Of a stretch of DNA of 64,000 nucleotides, positions 25,034 to 34,349 are shown one piece after another. The position numbers and the translations under genes were made by a program. The notes under the pieces are model-generated. The model did not search any database, had not been told where the DNA came from, and saw nothing but the letters and a program-made list of their open reading frames with translations. How positions within the stretch are numbered: the first letter of the stretch is position 1; every line of letters starts with the position of its first letter. This stretch comes from Zipacnadum sp036504235. Its GTDB lineage: Bacteria > Armatimonadota > Zipacnadia > Zipacnadales > Zipacnadaceae. The stretch is from positions 90,471 to 154,470 of the forward strand of contig DASXVN010000019.1 in the NCBI GenBank assembly GCA_036504235.1, read 5' to 3'.

Positions 25034-25522
25034 CTAGCTCGCGGGCTTGTCGCGCAATTGCCGCACCAGCTCCCCGGCCAGCCGGTGCCGGGGGCGATGA
25101 CTCAGTTCCGTCTCCAGTTCCGCCAGCGCCGCCAGCCGGTCGCCGCGCCGCAGGTGGACCGCCGCCAGGTTGTAGTGCAGGTCCGGGTGCGCCGGATGCT
25201 GCGCGGCGAGTTGCTCCAGAATCTCCCGGGAGCGCTCCAGATTCCCCAGCGCCGCTTCCGCCGCCGCCAGGTTCAGCCACGCCTGCGGCCGCTGCGGATT
25301 CAGGACCGTCGCCTGGGTCAGGGCCCGCACCGCCGCCGGGTATTCCTCCAGACGAAAGAAGGCCATCCCCAGGTTTACCTGCGCGAGATAAGAGGAGGAG
25401 TCCAGGCTCAGAGCGGCCTGGAGGTGCTCGACCGCCTCCGCCCAGCGCCCTCGTGCCAGGGCGGCGTTCCCCGCCCGCAATTCCCGGTGGGCCTGACGTT
25501 CTTCACGGGTCGTGCGGCGCAT
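25034..25522 (-). CDS. Small tetratricopeptide repeat protein
   Basis: This soluble 162-residue protein is made of about four TPR motifs (AVEHLQAALSLDSSSYLAQ, AVRALTQATVLNPQRPQAW, SREILEQLAAQHPAHPDLH and ALAELETELSHRPRHR). It lacks a signal peptide. It lies 25 bp upstream of the single-domain GspF-like gene on the same strand, so the two probably form an operon; a TPR adaptor beside a platform-like protein recalls PilF/Tgl-type helpers, but no signal supports export. Confidence 0.75.
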   Translation of the reverse strand: MRRTTREERQAHRELRAGNAALARGRWAEAVEHLQAALSLDSSSYLAQVNLGMAFFRLEEYPAAVRALTQATVLNPQRPQAWLNLAAAEAALGNLERSREILEQLAAQHPAHPDLHYNLAAVHLRRGDRLAALAELETELSHRPRHRLAGELVRQLRDKPAS

Positions 25523-25675
25523 CGGTTCCTCCCTCCGCGGCTGAGGCTAAGTGCGGTGAGCTTCCCCGGCGGGCCAGGCGACACCTTCCGAGCGCCCGGT
25601 TTCGTGCGAGAGCCGGGAGGGTATCCTCCCCCTAACAACGGCTGGTCAGCTCCGTATCTTGAGAGGTGACGAAAA

Positions 25676-26155
25676 ATGCGCAAACGCTTGTGGTTGTTTG
25701 CAGTGATCGTAGTCCTCCTGGCCGGCGGCGGCTACTTCCTCTATCAGCGCACTCGCCCCGTCCTCAGCGACCAGCAGCAGATCAAGAACGTGATCCTCAC
25801 CGCCGCCCACGCCGTGGAGCAGCACAAGACCAAGACCGTCATGGACCAGGTCGCCGACGACTACTCCGACGGCACCTACGACCGCCAGAGCCTCGAAACA
25901 GTAGTCCGCGGCGCCCTGGCCTACGCCGGGGAGAGCCACATCTCCACCTTCATCCGCTCCCTGGAGGTCCAAGGCGACCGCGCCACCGCCCAGGTCTCGG
26001 TAGAGATGACCACCGCCCGCCCCCAGGTAGACGCCGGCGGCCTCCCCACCTCCAACCAAGGCTCCTACGAGGTCCAGGTAGAGTTCCGCAAAACGGACCG
26101 AGGCTGGAAAGTAACCAGCACGAAAGGCCTAGAGGCGGCAGGTGGGGGGCTGTAG
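25676..26155 (+). CDS. Membrane-anchored NTF2-like domain protein, function unknown
   Basis: The 159-residue protein has an N-terminal membrane anchor (about residues 5-23, LWLFAVIVVLLAGGGYFLY) and an extracytoplasmic domain with the alpha+beta pattern of SnoaL/NTF2-like proteins (IKNVILTAAHAVEQHK, then strands around FIRSLEVQGDRATAQVSVEM and SYEVQVEFRKTDRGWKV). The anchor has no lipobox. GAGAGGTG precedes the ATG. It starts a plus-strand segment. The ligand cannot be told. Confidence 0.65.
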   Translation: MRKRLWLFAVIVVLLAGGGYFLYQRTRPVLSDQQQIKNVILTAAHAVEQHKTKTVMDQVADDYSDGTYDRQSLETVVRGALAYAGESHISTFIRSLEVQGDRATAQVSVEMTTARPQVDAGGLPTSNQGSYEVQVEFRKTDRGWKVTSTKGLEAAGGGL

Positions 26156-26298
26156 GCGGGCAGGAAGGATTCTTCCTTCCGAGCCGGAAGTGATCCAGGC
26201 CAGAGCGACGCGGGCCGCCCGGAATTCTTCCCAGATTATTTCTGCGTCTTGAGGGATCTGGCCCGGCTCTCATACCAACCGCAATGAACGGAGCAACC

Positions 26299-27420
26299 AT
26301 GTCACCAGTCAATCGCTTTCTCGCCTTGGGCACCCTCGCGCTATTTTGCGTGGGTTGCCGCAGCGAAACGCCTGTAGCCGCGACCTATACGGAGAAAGCC
26401 CAGGTGCCGGAGGTGGGGAGTTCCGCTCCTGGCAAGGACGGAAGTTTCGCTTTCGTCATGAGCCAGTCTGACCACAGTCCTTCGGCGGTCTATCTGTTCA
26501 CCGGCAGAGAGGTGCGGGAGCTTTATCGGTCGGAGGGCGAGGTGGTGGGGGTAGCGATAGCGGGGGACAAGCCCGATGTGTTTGCCCTAGAGGCCCATTG
26601 GGCGGATGGTCCAGGCGACACGGTACGACAAACGGCGCCCACTCGGTTGCTGCACCTGACCCCTGACGGCCCTCCAGCGGTGGTTTTTGAGGATCGAGCC
26701 ATCCACTACCTTGCTGATGGTTATTGCTCACAGCCCGCCGTGGCGGTGGTGCGGACTTCCTTTGTGCGCACGTCGGGGGCGAATGAATTCGTGGCGCGTC
26801 CGTCAGCGGTAATCGCCCGCCGGGAGCTCGACGGAACTTGGTCAAGGCGAGAGGTCCAGCATCCGAACATCATGCATCTAGCTTGGGACGGCCCTGACCT
26901 CTTCTCCTTCGACGAGGTGGGTGATGACCGCGGCGTGGCTGTGTCGATGATTGCGGGTGCGGACACAAGCGATACCCGCGTGATATCAATCCCCGGCCTC
27001 AATGTGACCGGGGTTATCCCGTATTACGGGCCCGGCGGCGGATGGGTCATTGATCGGCTGGTTGCTCCGCACCCCAAGCCCATCGACGTCTTCAGCCTGG
27101 TGTCTCCGCGCGCCGGGCACCTCCGGGACGTGACCATACAGGGAAAGCAGGCTGTAGGAGTCGGCCAGTCATCCCTTGACGGCAAGTACCTATCCGGCCT
27201 TCGTGAGAACGAGGCCGGGTACAGCGCGGCCGTCGTCGTCCGAGTGAGCGACGGGGCCGTAACCGATTACGGCTCGCCCGGAGCGGATGACTGCTATGCC
27301 TCAATTCTTCCGGACAGGCGGGTGGCGGTTCTTCGCCGAGAGGCAGACCGGCTGGCGCTGTACCTCATCGATCCGGTCACGCGGAAGAAGAGCGAGTTGT
27401 GGAGGTCGCCTGAGAAGTAG
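26299..27420 (+). CDS. Putative lipoprotein, beta-propeller-like, unknown function
   Basis: The 373-residue protein has a signal peptide with lipobox LFCVGC, acylated cysteine at residue 20. The mature chain alternates short strands and turns with several ...DG/WDG... repeats (HLAWDGPDLFSFDEVGDDRG, SLDGKYLSGLRENEAGYSA) consistent with a WD40/TolB-like propeller, though no family is certain. I start at the second ATG because GGAG lies six bases ahead of it. Codon use is somewhat less GC-biased than in neighbours, which hints at a later arrival. Confidence 0.65.
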   Translation: MSPVNRFLALGTLALFCVGCRSETPVAATYTEKAQVPEVGSSAPGKDGSFAFVMSQSDHSPSAVYLFTGREVRELYRSEGEVVGVAIAGDKPDVFALEAHWADGPGDTVRQTAPTRLLHLTPDGPPAVVFEDRAIHYLADGYCSQPAVAVVRTSFVRTSGANEFVARPSAVIARRELDGTWSRREVQHPNIMHLAWDGPDLFSFDEVGDDRGVAVSMIAGADTSDTRVISIPGLNVTGVIPYYGPGGGWVIDRLVAPHPKPIDVFSLVSPRAGHLRDVTIQGKQAVGVGQSSLDGKYLSGLRENEAGYSAAVVVRVSDGAVTDYGSPGADDCYASILPDRRVAVLRREADRLALYLIDPVTRKKSELWRSPEK

Positions 27421-27485
27421 CAGGACCTGTGGCCGAGCAGGGCGCCCAGGGGGGACGACTCACTGGTGCAGTTCACCCAGAGCTA

Positions 27486-27500
27486 GGGGACACCATACCT
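27486..27500 (+). repeat. 15-bp inverted repeat, left copy
   Basis: GGGGACACCATACCT occurs here in intergenic DNA and as an exact reverse complement at 35016-35030. The pair brackets the accessory block 27.6-35.0 kb. A few 15-mers repeated by chance are expected in 64 kb, so its meaning depends on the intergenic placement at both ends. Confidence 0.5.
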
Positions 27501-27642
27501 GGCTGCCTCAATTCCACCGTTCTTCTCGGCGCACCCGGCGGGCGAGACGCTCGCCCTACCGATAGAAGGATTCTCCCTCTCCCCTCCCGAAGTTCCCCCC
27601 GCTGTTTGTTTCTCACTCCGCCTTGCTTAAGGAGCGTTCCCT

Positions 27643-28725
27643 ATGTCTGCTGATCCTGTGCGCCTTGGTTATGTTGGTTGCGGATTTGTTGCTCAGACTA
27701 TTCATATTCCTAACTTCGCCGGTTTGCCGGGGTGCGAGTTGCTGGGGTTGGCTGAGGTGCGGGAGGATTTGCGCCGGAGCGTGGGGGCGCGGTTTGGCAT
27801 CCCCCGGCTCTACGCCGGCCATCTGGAACTCGCCGCCGATCCGGATATCGAGGCGGTCGCCGTGTCCGCGCCCTATGCCTTGCAGGGGCGCATCGCCGCC
27901 GACCTGCTGCGCGCCGGCAAGCACGTGTTCATGGAAAAGCCCATGGCCGTCTCCGTGGCGCGGGGCGAGGCCATCCTCGCCGCCGCCCGGGAGAGCGCGG
28001 CGCGACTGATGGTCGGCTACATGAAGCGCTACGATCCGGGGAATGTCATGATCCGCGAGCACCTGCAGGCCTGGCAGGCCTCCGGCGAGTGCGGCCGGAT
28101 TCTCCTGGCCCGCAACCACGGTTTCGGCGGCAACTGGGTCTATGCCCAGGACCCCAACGTAGCCTTTGACCAGTCCCCGGCGCACGCGCCCCCGGCGGAT
28201 TTCCCGGAGGACTGGCCCGTCTGGCTGCCCGAGGAGCGCCGCGACTCCTACGTCAGCTACCTCCAGCAATGGACCCACAACCTCAACCTGCTGCGCTTCC
28301 TGCTGGGCGACGAGGCGGGCCAAGCGCAGGTCAAGTCCGTCCTGCTGGATGACGACGGGATGACCGGCCTGACGGTGCTGGATATCAACGGCGCGCGCGG
28401 GGTGGTGGAGAGCGGCTACACGCGCTTCCACGCCTGGGAGGAGCACACCACGGTCTACTTCGAGGGCGGCTGGCTGCGCACGGCGGCCCCGGCGCTCATG
28501 CACAAGGAGACCTCGGCGACAGTGGAAATCTACCGCGCGGCCCATGACGAGCAGCCGGCCCGCGAGACCCGCGAATTCCCGCCCCCCGCCTGGGCTTACC
28601 GCGAGGAGGCCCGCCACTTCCTCACCCAACTACGCACCGGCGAGCCCTTCCGCTCCTCCGGCGAGGACACCCTGAACGACGTGCGGCTGTGCGAGGAGAT
28701 CTATCGGCAGTTTTTGAGGTTGTAG
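27643..28725 (+). CDS. Gfo/Idh/MocA-family oxidoreductase
   Basis: This 360-residue NAD(P)-dependent dehydrogenase has an N-terminal Rossmann fold (GYVGCGFVAQTIHIPNF), the family's EKP motif in FMEKPMAVSVARGE, and a C-terminal alpha/beta substrate domain with MKRYDPGN and WTHNLNLLRFLLG. Members oxidise or reduce sugar-ring hydroxyls, often giving 3-keto intermediates, or cleave glycosides by redox chemistry. AAGGAG precedes the ATG. It is followed 40 bp later by a GH29 fucosidase, suggesting a shared role in glycoside breakdown. Confidence 0.88.
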   Translation: MSADPVRLGYVGCGFVAQTIHIPNFAGLPGCELLGLAEVREDLRRSVGARFGIPRLYAGHLELAADPDIEAVAVSAPYALQGRIAADLLRAGKHVFMEKPMAVSVARGEAILAAARESAARLMVGYMKRYDPGNVMIREHLQAWQASGECGRILLARNHGFGGNWVYAQDPNVAFDQSPAHAPPADFPEDWPVWLPEERRDSYVSYLQQWTHNLNLLRFLLGDEAGQAQVKSVLLDDDGMTGLTVLDINGARGVVESGYTRFHAWEEHTTVYFEGGWLRTAAPALMHKETSATVEIYRAAHDEQPARETREFPPPAWAYREEARHFLTQLRTGEPFRSSGEDTLNDVRLCEEIYRQFLRL

Positions 28726-28765
28726 AGGCGCGGGTCACACCAAACAAGACAAGGAGAATCAACTA

Positions 28766-29995
28766 ATGAGTTCAGCTAGCTTCCCGCAATGGTTTGAGGA
28801 GTCGCGGTTTGGGATGTTCATTCACTGGGGCGCTTATGCGGTGGCGGCGCGCGGGGAATGGGTTATGAACCGGGAACGGATTCCCGCGGAAGAATACACC
28901 GAGCGCTACGTCAAGTCGTGGCGGGCGGAGAACTATGACCCCGCCGCTTGGGCGCAACTGGCCCTGGACGCCGGGATGGGCTATGTGGTGCTGACCACGC
29001 GGCATCATGATGGATTCTCGCTGTGGGGGACCGCGGCCAACGACTTCAACGCCGTCAAGCTGGGGCCGCAGCGGGACTTGCTTACCCCGTATGTCGAGGC
29101 GCTGCGGGCGGCGGGGCTGAAGGTCGGCTTCTACTACTCCCCGGCCTCCTGGACGCACCCGGACTACCCCGGCGCCTTCTTCCGGGACTGGCCGGCGGAG
29201 AACGACTGGGCGGACGAGGCTGCGCGGCAGCGCTTCATCGCCTTCTACCGCGCGCAGCTCGAAGAGCTGCTGACGGGGTTTGGGAAGATTGACTACCTGT
29301 GGTTTGACGGCTGCATTCCCGAGAACATGGACGGCGACGAGACCCTGACCATGGTGCGCAAGCTGCAGCCGGGCATCGCGGTGAACAACCGTCTGGGTAA
29401 GCCCTACGACGTCATGTGCAGCGAGCAGGCCATCGTCCCCGCGCCGCCCGGCCAGCCCTGGGAGGCCTGCCTGACGCTCAACGACAACTGGGGGTATCAC
29501 GCCGGCGACAGCAACTGGAAGCAGCCCTGCCAGGTCGTGGAGATGCTGCTGACCTGCGCCGAGAAGGGCGGCAACCTGCTGATCAACATCGGCCCGCACG
29601 CCGACGGTACCGTGCCCGAGGAATCGGTCCGCATCCTGCGCGAGACCGGCGCCTGGCTGCAGCGCAACCGCGCGGCCGTGACGGCCTCCGAGCGGCATCC
29701 CTTCTCCTGGAACAACACCGCCCGGCCGATAACCGCGCGGGGCAACCGGGCGTACCTGCATTTCCTCAAGCAGCCCCAGGGCGCATTCTGCTGGGGCGAG
29801 GCGAAGAACCGGGTCCTCGCGGCGCGCCTGCTGGTGGACGGCACGCCCGTGGCTTTCCACCAGGAGGGCGACCGCCTATACCTGACGGACTTGCCCAAGC
29901 CGCTGCCGGACACCCCGGCCACCACAGTAGAACTGGAACTAGACGGCCCGCCGGAGGCGATCACCGCGCAGACCTCGTTTTGGATTCCGGGGTAG
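28766..29995 (+). CDS. GH29 alpha-L-fucosidase
   Basis: This retaining glycosidase of 409 residues would release alpha-L-fucose from glycans. The N-terminus WFEESRFGMFIHWGAYA is the GH29 signature, followed by YVVLTTRHHDGFSLW and DYLWFDGC, where D181 is the predicted nucleophile. NWGYHAGDSNWK and NLLINIGPHADG complete the barrel and a short beta-sandwich closes the protein. No signal peptide is visible, so it likely acts in the cytoplasm on imported oligosaccharides. AAGGAG lies upstream of the ATG; the Gfo/Idh gene precedes it. Confidence 0.93.
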   Translation: MSSASFPQWFEESRFGMFIHWGAYAVAARGEWVMNRERIPAEEYTERYVKSWRAENYDPAAWAQLALDAGMGYVVLTTRHHDGFSLWGTAANDFNAVKLGPQRDLLTPYVEALRAAGLKVGFYYSPASWTHPDYPGAFFRDWPAENDWADEAARQRFIAFYRAQLEELLTGFGKIDYLWFDGCIPENMDGDETLTMVRKLQPGIAVNNRLGKPYDVMCSEQAIVPAPPGQPWEACLTLNDNWGYHAGDSNWKQPCQVVEMLLTCAEKGGNLLINIGPHADGTVPEESVRILRETGAWLQRNRAAVTASERHPFSWNNTARPITARGNRAYLHFLKQPQGAFCWGEAKNRVLAARLLVDGTPVAFHQEGDRLYLTDLPKPLPDTPATTVELELDGPPEAITAQTSFWIPG

Positions 29996-30042
29996 AGCCG
30001 GATGCGAGAGGCGCTGGAAGCCACCCTACATCTCTGATGATC

Positions 30043-30070
30043 TCTCTCCCGCTTACGGGGGAGAGAAAGG
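30043..30070. repeat. CTCTCCC-family hairpin
   Basis: TCTCTCCC and GGGGGAGAGA flank a GCTTAC loop just after the fucosidase gene. It belongs to the same hairpin family as 16946, 17011, 39074 and 39592. It could act as a 3' end stabiliser for the plus-strand transcript. Confidence 0.6.
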
Positions 30071-30112
30071 GCTGAGGCGGGCGAAAGGGAGAAGATTCAG
30101 AGGGTAGTGAGC

Positions 30113-30658
30113 ATGAGGACCCCGCAATCCAGATTCGCACAAGCTAGCCATTCTCTGCTCCGTTCGGACTCGGCGCTGTGGCGGGCTCTGTGCGTTTTGG
30201 GCTGCGTTCTCGCTGTGACTGGCGAGGCCAGCGCGAAGCTGTCCCGCGAGGGTATCGCCGAGGGGCTGGTTGATGAAGCGGCAATGGGGTTGGTATTCAC
30301 GGCGGCGGGATGCGTGCTAGGGGTGGTCTGTTCGGCGGCGCTGATGGTTGCCCTATGGTTGCTGCTGCTGCTGTTCCGAGCCAAGACACGAGCCGGCATA
30401 CGCGGCCGAGACGTTTTGTACGCTGCTCTGGCCGGAACCCTCGTTTCCTTAGGTTCTGCTCTGGTCGTGGCGCCACTGCTCTTCCTGCGGTGGCATGTCG
30501 GTCCGCAGTTTCAGATGATGTTGGCGGTTCAAATACTGGTGCCCTTTGCCGCTGCCTACGTGACCGCCGTTCTCACGCTGGCCTCCCGCAGCGCGCGGGT
30601 GGCCCGTTCCAGGCCCGGAGATTATGCCTCTTCGCTGACGCTCCAAACTGACCTCTAG
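30113..30658 (+). CDS. Multi-pass membrane protein of unknown function
   Basis: The 181-residue protein has about four hydrophobic segments: ALCVLGCVLAVTG (signal-like, about 22-40), LVFTAAGCVLGVVCSAALMVALWLL by position about 60-88, LAGTLVSLGSALVVAPLLFL about 103-125, and MLAVQILVPFAAAYVTAVLTL about 135-158. No family is recognised. GAGGG precedes the ATG by seven or eight bases; a GTG two codons earlier is also possible. It lies between the fucosidase and an ADP-ribosylglycohydrolase, 12 bp from the latter. Confidence 0.6.
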   Translation: MRTPQSRFAQASHSLLRSDSALWRALCVLGCVLAVTGEASAKLSREGIAEGLVDEAAMGLVFTAAGCVLGVVCSAALMVALWLLLLLFRAKTRAGIRGRDVLYAALAGTLVSLGSALVVAPLLFLRWHVGPQFQMMLAVQILVPFAAAYVTAVLTLASRSARVARSRPGDYASSLTLQTDL

Positions 30659-30669
30659 GAGACTACCCT

Positions 30670-32034
30670 ATGCCCAACCGTACCAATTGGAGCAACCTGC
30701 CCTGGTTGCTGGTGAACCGCACCGACCTGACTATCGAACGGGAGCAATGCCGCGACGAGGGGCTGGACCTCTCCTCGGTGGAGGCCGAGTTCGACGCCCT
30801 GACCGCCGGGGAACTAACCACCCCGGAAGACCTGGCGCGGGCCGAGGCGCTGCTGGACCGGACGGCGTCGCTGCCGCTGGTGGAGGACTATCCCTGGCGC
30901 GAGCCCTCGGATTTGCCGTGCATCCGGACCCGGCGGCCGGCGGCGCTGGAGTTGCCCGCGCGGGCGCTGGACGAGGCGACGCTGCTGGACAAGGCGCTGG
31001 GCGGCTGGCAGGGGCGCTGCAGCGGCTGTCTGCTGGGCAAACCGGTGGAGGGCAAGCGCGCCTGGATGATCGAGAAGTACCTCCAGACCCAGAAGCGCTG
31101 GCCGCTGGACCGCTACTTCTCCGCCGCCTGCGCGGACGCGGAGATCGCCAAAGAGTGCACCTTTGACGGGATCGCCGCCACGCTGTGCGAGGAGGGCATC
31201 ACCTGCATGGTGGAGGACGACGACACCAACTACACGGTGCTCGGCCTGGCCCTGGTCAAGCAGCACGGCCCCAATTTCACGCCGGTGGAGGTGGCGCGGT
31301 TCTGGCTCGACAACCTGCCCGTCGGCCACGTCTGCACCGCCGAGCGCGCCGCCTACCGCAACCTGGTCAACATGATCGGCCCGCCGGAGTCGGCGAGCTA
31401 CCGCAACGTCTACCGCGAGTGGATCGGCGCGCAGATTCGCGCGGATTTCTTCGGCTATATGAACCCCGGCAACCTGGAGCGGGCCGCGGAGTTCGCCTGG
31501 CGCGACGCCTCGATCAGCCACGTGAAGAACGGGATCTACGGGGAGATGTGGGTGGCCGCCATGCTGGCCGCCGCGTATATCTGTGACGACGTCGAGACCG
31601 TCCTGCGCGCGGGCCTCAGCCAGATTCCCGCCGAGTGCCGCCTGACCAAGGCGATCCTCCAGACCATCGAGCAGTACCGCTCCGGCCTGGCCTACGAGGA
31701 GGCGGTCGCCGACCTGCAGTCGCGCTGGGACGAGAACAACCAGCACCACTGGTGTCACACGATCAGCAACGCCGAGATTGTCGCGATTGCTCTGCTCTGG
31801 GGCGAGCAGGACTTCGAGCGCACCATTTGCCGCGCGGTGATGCCCGGCTTCGACACCGACTGCAACGGAGCCACGGCGGGCAGCATCCTGGGAATAATGC
31901 TCGGGGCGCAGCGCCTGCCGGAGAAGTGGATCGCCCCCCTGCAGGATACGCTGCTGACCGGCGTGGCAGGGTACCACCGCGTATCATTGAACCAGATGGC
32001 GCAGGATACAGTCAGTTTGAGGGAGCAGAGGTAG
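30670..32034 (+). CDS. ADP-ribosylglycohydrolase-family protein
   Basis: The 454-residue protein carries the ARH/DraG all-helical fold in its C-terminal two thirds (start near GGWQGRCSGCLLGKPVEGK). Both Mg-binding clusters are present: MVEDDDTNYTVLG (E/D-rich motif at 181-187) and GFDTDCNGATAGSILG (D395 and D397), so it should be active. Family members remove ADP-ribose from proteins or hydrolyse related N-glycosidic and O-acyl bonds. Its place among glycosidases suggests a nucleoside or N-glycoside substrate rather than protein ADP-ribosylation, which is inference. AGGAG precedes the ATG. Confidence 0.88.
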   Translation: MPNRTNWSNLPWLLVNRTDLTIEREQCRDEGLDLSSVEAEFDALTAGELTTPEDLARAEALLDRTASLPLVEDYPWREPSDLPCIRTRRPAALELPARALDEATLLDKALGGWQGRCSGCLLGKPVEGKRAWMIEKYLQTQKRWPLDRYFSAACADAEIAKECTFDGIAATLCEEGITCMVEDDDTNYTVLGLALVKQHGPNFTPVEVARFWLDNLPVGHVCTAERAAYRNLVNMIGPPESASYRNVYREWIGAQIRADFFGYMNPGNLERAAEFAWRDASISHVKNGIYGEMWVAAMLAAAYICDDVETVLRAGLSQIPAECRLTKAILQTIEQYRSGLAYEEAVADLQSRWDENNQHHWCHTISNAEIVAIALLWGEQDFERTICRAVMPGFDTDCNGATAGSILGIMLGAQRLPEKWIAPLQDTLLTGVAGYHRVSLNQMAQDTVSLREQR

Positions 32035-32178
32035 ACCCGGCTGTGTTCTGTCGTCTCTTCCCGAGGCGGGACCCTCCAGACCAGAATCCGTGAGGGAGGA
32101 ACCCCCTCGTCCGCCCGAGCTGGGCCACGCTCTACTCAGCATATCCACATCGCTGATGTAAAAGGGAGCGTGAACAGT

Positions 32179-34338
32179 ATGGAGTTTCACAGCCCGAGAC
32201 GTAAGTACGAAGGTCGCAGGGCCCCCCTGACGGTGGCTGGCGCCGGGCTGGCTCTGGGGCTGGCGCTAGCGCTACTCTCGCTACCGGGGGCGGCGCGAGC
32301 CGCCGACACGGAATGGCGCGGGTTCAACGGCGGCTACGCGGCCGACCGGTATTCCCCCCTCGATCAGATCAACACCCACAATGTGCAGTCGCTGCGCCGG
32401 GTGGGCGGCTGCCAGCTACCGGAGACGACTAGCTTCCAGGCCGGCCCGGTGATGGTGCGCGGCATACTCTACGTGACCACCGCTACCACGACGTACGCCC
32501 TCAACGCTCGTAACGGTCAGATGTTGTGGAAGAACCAGTACCACCCCAAGAGCATGGGCCTGGGCACGCCCGTCCGCGGCGTCGCTTACTCGGCGGGACG
32601 GCTGTACCGGGGCACTCCCGATGGCCACCTGCTGTGCATGGACGCGGAGACCGGCCGGATCATCTGGGACGTGGTGGGGGCGGACGCCTCTAAAGGCGAC
32701 TACTTTACGGCCGTTCCGGTCGTGTGGCAGGGCCTGATCTACCTGGCCAATGCGGGGAGCGACATTGGCACCATCGGTCACCTGATGGCCTTCCGTATCG
32801 AGGATGGCAAGCGCGTGTGGACCTTTGACATCGTGCCCTCCCGCGGGCCGGCCGCCGCCACCTGGCCGTCGGACCCGACCAAGCTGCGGGCGGGCGGCGG
32901 GACCTACTCCTCCTACGCCCTGGATACCGAGACCGGTACGCTGTATGTGCCGACCGGCAATCCCGGCCCGGACTTCGTCGGCGACTACCGCCCCGGCGAC
33001 AACCTCTACACCTGCTCGGTGGTCATGCTGGACGCCAAGACCGGCGAACTGAAGGGCTACCACCAGTTCGTACCCCATGACGTTCATGACTGGGACATCG
33101 CCGCCAGCCCGGCGTTGTACACCTCGGCCGCGGGGCGCAAGCTGGTGGCCGTGGGCGGTAAGAACGGCTACCTGTACGGGCTGGATCGCGACCTCCAGAC
33201 GGTGCGGTTCCAGGTTCCTCTGGTCAGAATGATGAACACGGACGCCCCGATAACCGCGGCGGGAACGCACTTTGCTCCGGGCACTCAGGGCGGGGTCAAC
33301 TGGAACGGACCGGCCTACTCGCCGGCGCAAAATGCGCTGTACGTGAACACCAGGGACTGGGCCACCACGGTGAAGCTCGGTGGTCCAAAGGAGCTGGCGA
33401 ACCACAAGGTGGGTGACCCCTTCATCGGCTCGGCCAACGGCTTCGGCGTGGACGATCCGGCGTCTGAGCGGGCCGGTCAGTTGACGGCCGTGGATGCGGA
33501 TAGCGGGCGGGTGCTGTGGGTGTACAAGGCCCCGCTGCCGCTGGCGGCTGCCGTCACCCCCACCGCCGGGGGATTGGTTTTCACCGGCGATCTGGAGGGC
33601 AACTTCCTGGCCTTCGACGCGGCCACCGGCAGTATACTGTTCAAGGAAAAAGCGGGCGGCCCGATCGGGGGCGGCGTCATCACCTACGCCCTCGGCGGGA
33701 AGCAGTATGTGGCCGTGGCGGCCGGCATGACCAACAAACTCATGGGGGTCGGCGGCGAGCCCGCTTCCGTAGCGATCTACGCCCTGGACGCGGCTGATTC
33801 GCCGCCGGCGGCACCCCGGGCGGCCGCGATTGCCCAAGACGCCGTCGCGAAGAACCTGGCGACTTTCGACACCCTCGATTTCGTCGTTTTCTCCAACCAG
33901 GAGTGGGTGCGGCTACACGAGAGTCACTCGCAGGATATCATAGTGAACTGGCCGGACGGCCACCACACCAACGGCCTCCAGAGGCACATCGACGACCTCA
34001 AGGCGCTGTTCGTCTACGCCCCCGACACGTGCATCAAGGAGCATCCCCTCCGCTTCGGCGTCCGGGGCGACACCTGGACCTCGGCGATGGGGCCGGATCA
34101 TCAGATCAACGTGAACCCGGTGGGCGGCGGCGACGTGTTCACTTGCGTTACGGGCGTCATGACCGGCACCTTCACCAAGCCGATGCCCCTTGGCGACGGC
34201 AAGTTCATCCAGCCGACCGGCAAGAGCTTCTCGATCCCGATGTGTACGGTGGGGCATTGGCACGACGGCGTCATGATTGAGGAGAGCCTGTACTGGGACA
34301 ACGCGACCTACATGAAGCAGATCGGGCTGGGGCAGTAA
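32179..34338 (+). CDS. PQQ-type quinoprotein dehydrogenase fused to a SnoaL/NTF2-like domain
   Basis: The 719-residue exported protein begins with a signal peptide (about 1-41, ending ...GAARA). Residues about 45-550 form an eight-bladed quinoprotein propeller: repeated W-motifs such as ALNARNGQMLWKN, AETGRIIWD, AKTGELKG, ADSGRVLWVYKA and AATGSILFKE, and the region GGGTYSSYALD...NPGPDF...GDNLYTCSVV...PHDVHDWD typical of PQQ alcohol dehydrogenases. Residues about 560-719 form a SnoaL-like domain (SNQEWVRLHESHSQDIIVNW, GHWHDGVMIEESLYWDNATY). No cytochrome c domain is present. I take the ATG at 32179, as the upstream GTG is too close to the GGGAG. The dehydrogenase-plus-SnoaL arrangement is unusual. 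Confidence 0.82.
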   Translation: MEFHSPRRKYEGRRAPLTVAGAGLALGLALALLSLPGAARAADTEWRGFNGGYAADRYSPLDQINTHNVQSLRRVGGCQLPETTSFQAGPVMVRGILYVTTATTTYALNARNGQMLWKNQYHPKSMGLGTPVRGVAYSAGRLYRGTPDGHLLCMDAETGRIIWDVVGADASKGDYFTAVPVVWQGLIYLANAGSDIGTIGHLMAFRIEDGKRVWTFDIVPSRGPAAATWPSDPTKLRAGGGTYSSYALDTETGTLYVPTGNPGPDFVGDYRPGDNLYTCSVVMLDAKTGELKGYHQFVPHDVHDWDIAASPALYTSAAGRKLVAVGGKNGYLYGLDRDLQTVRFQVPLVRMMNTDAPITAAGTHFAPGTQGGVNWNGPAYSPAQNALYVNTRDWATTVKLGGPKELANHKVGDPFIGSANGFGVDDPASERAGQLTAVDADSGRVLWVYKAPLPLAAAVTPTAGGLVFTGDLEGNFLAFDAATGSILFKEKAGGPIGGGVITYALGGKQYVAVAAGMTNKLMGVGGEPASVAIYALDAADSPPAAPRAAAIAQDAVAKNLATFDTLDFVVFSNQEWVRLHESHSQDIIVNWPDGHHTNGLQRHIDDLKALFVYAPDTCIKEHPLRFGVRGDTWTSAMGPDHQINVNPVGGGDVFTCVTGVMTGTFTKPMPLGDGKFIQPTGKSFSIPMCTVGHWHDGVMIEESLYWDNATYMKQIGLGQ

Positions 34339-34349
34339 GGGGCGCGCGC

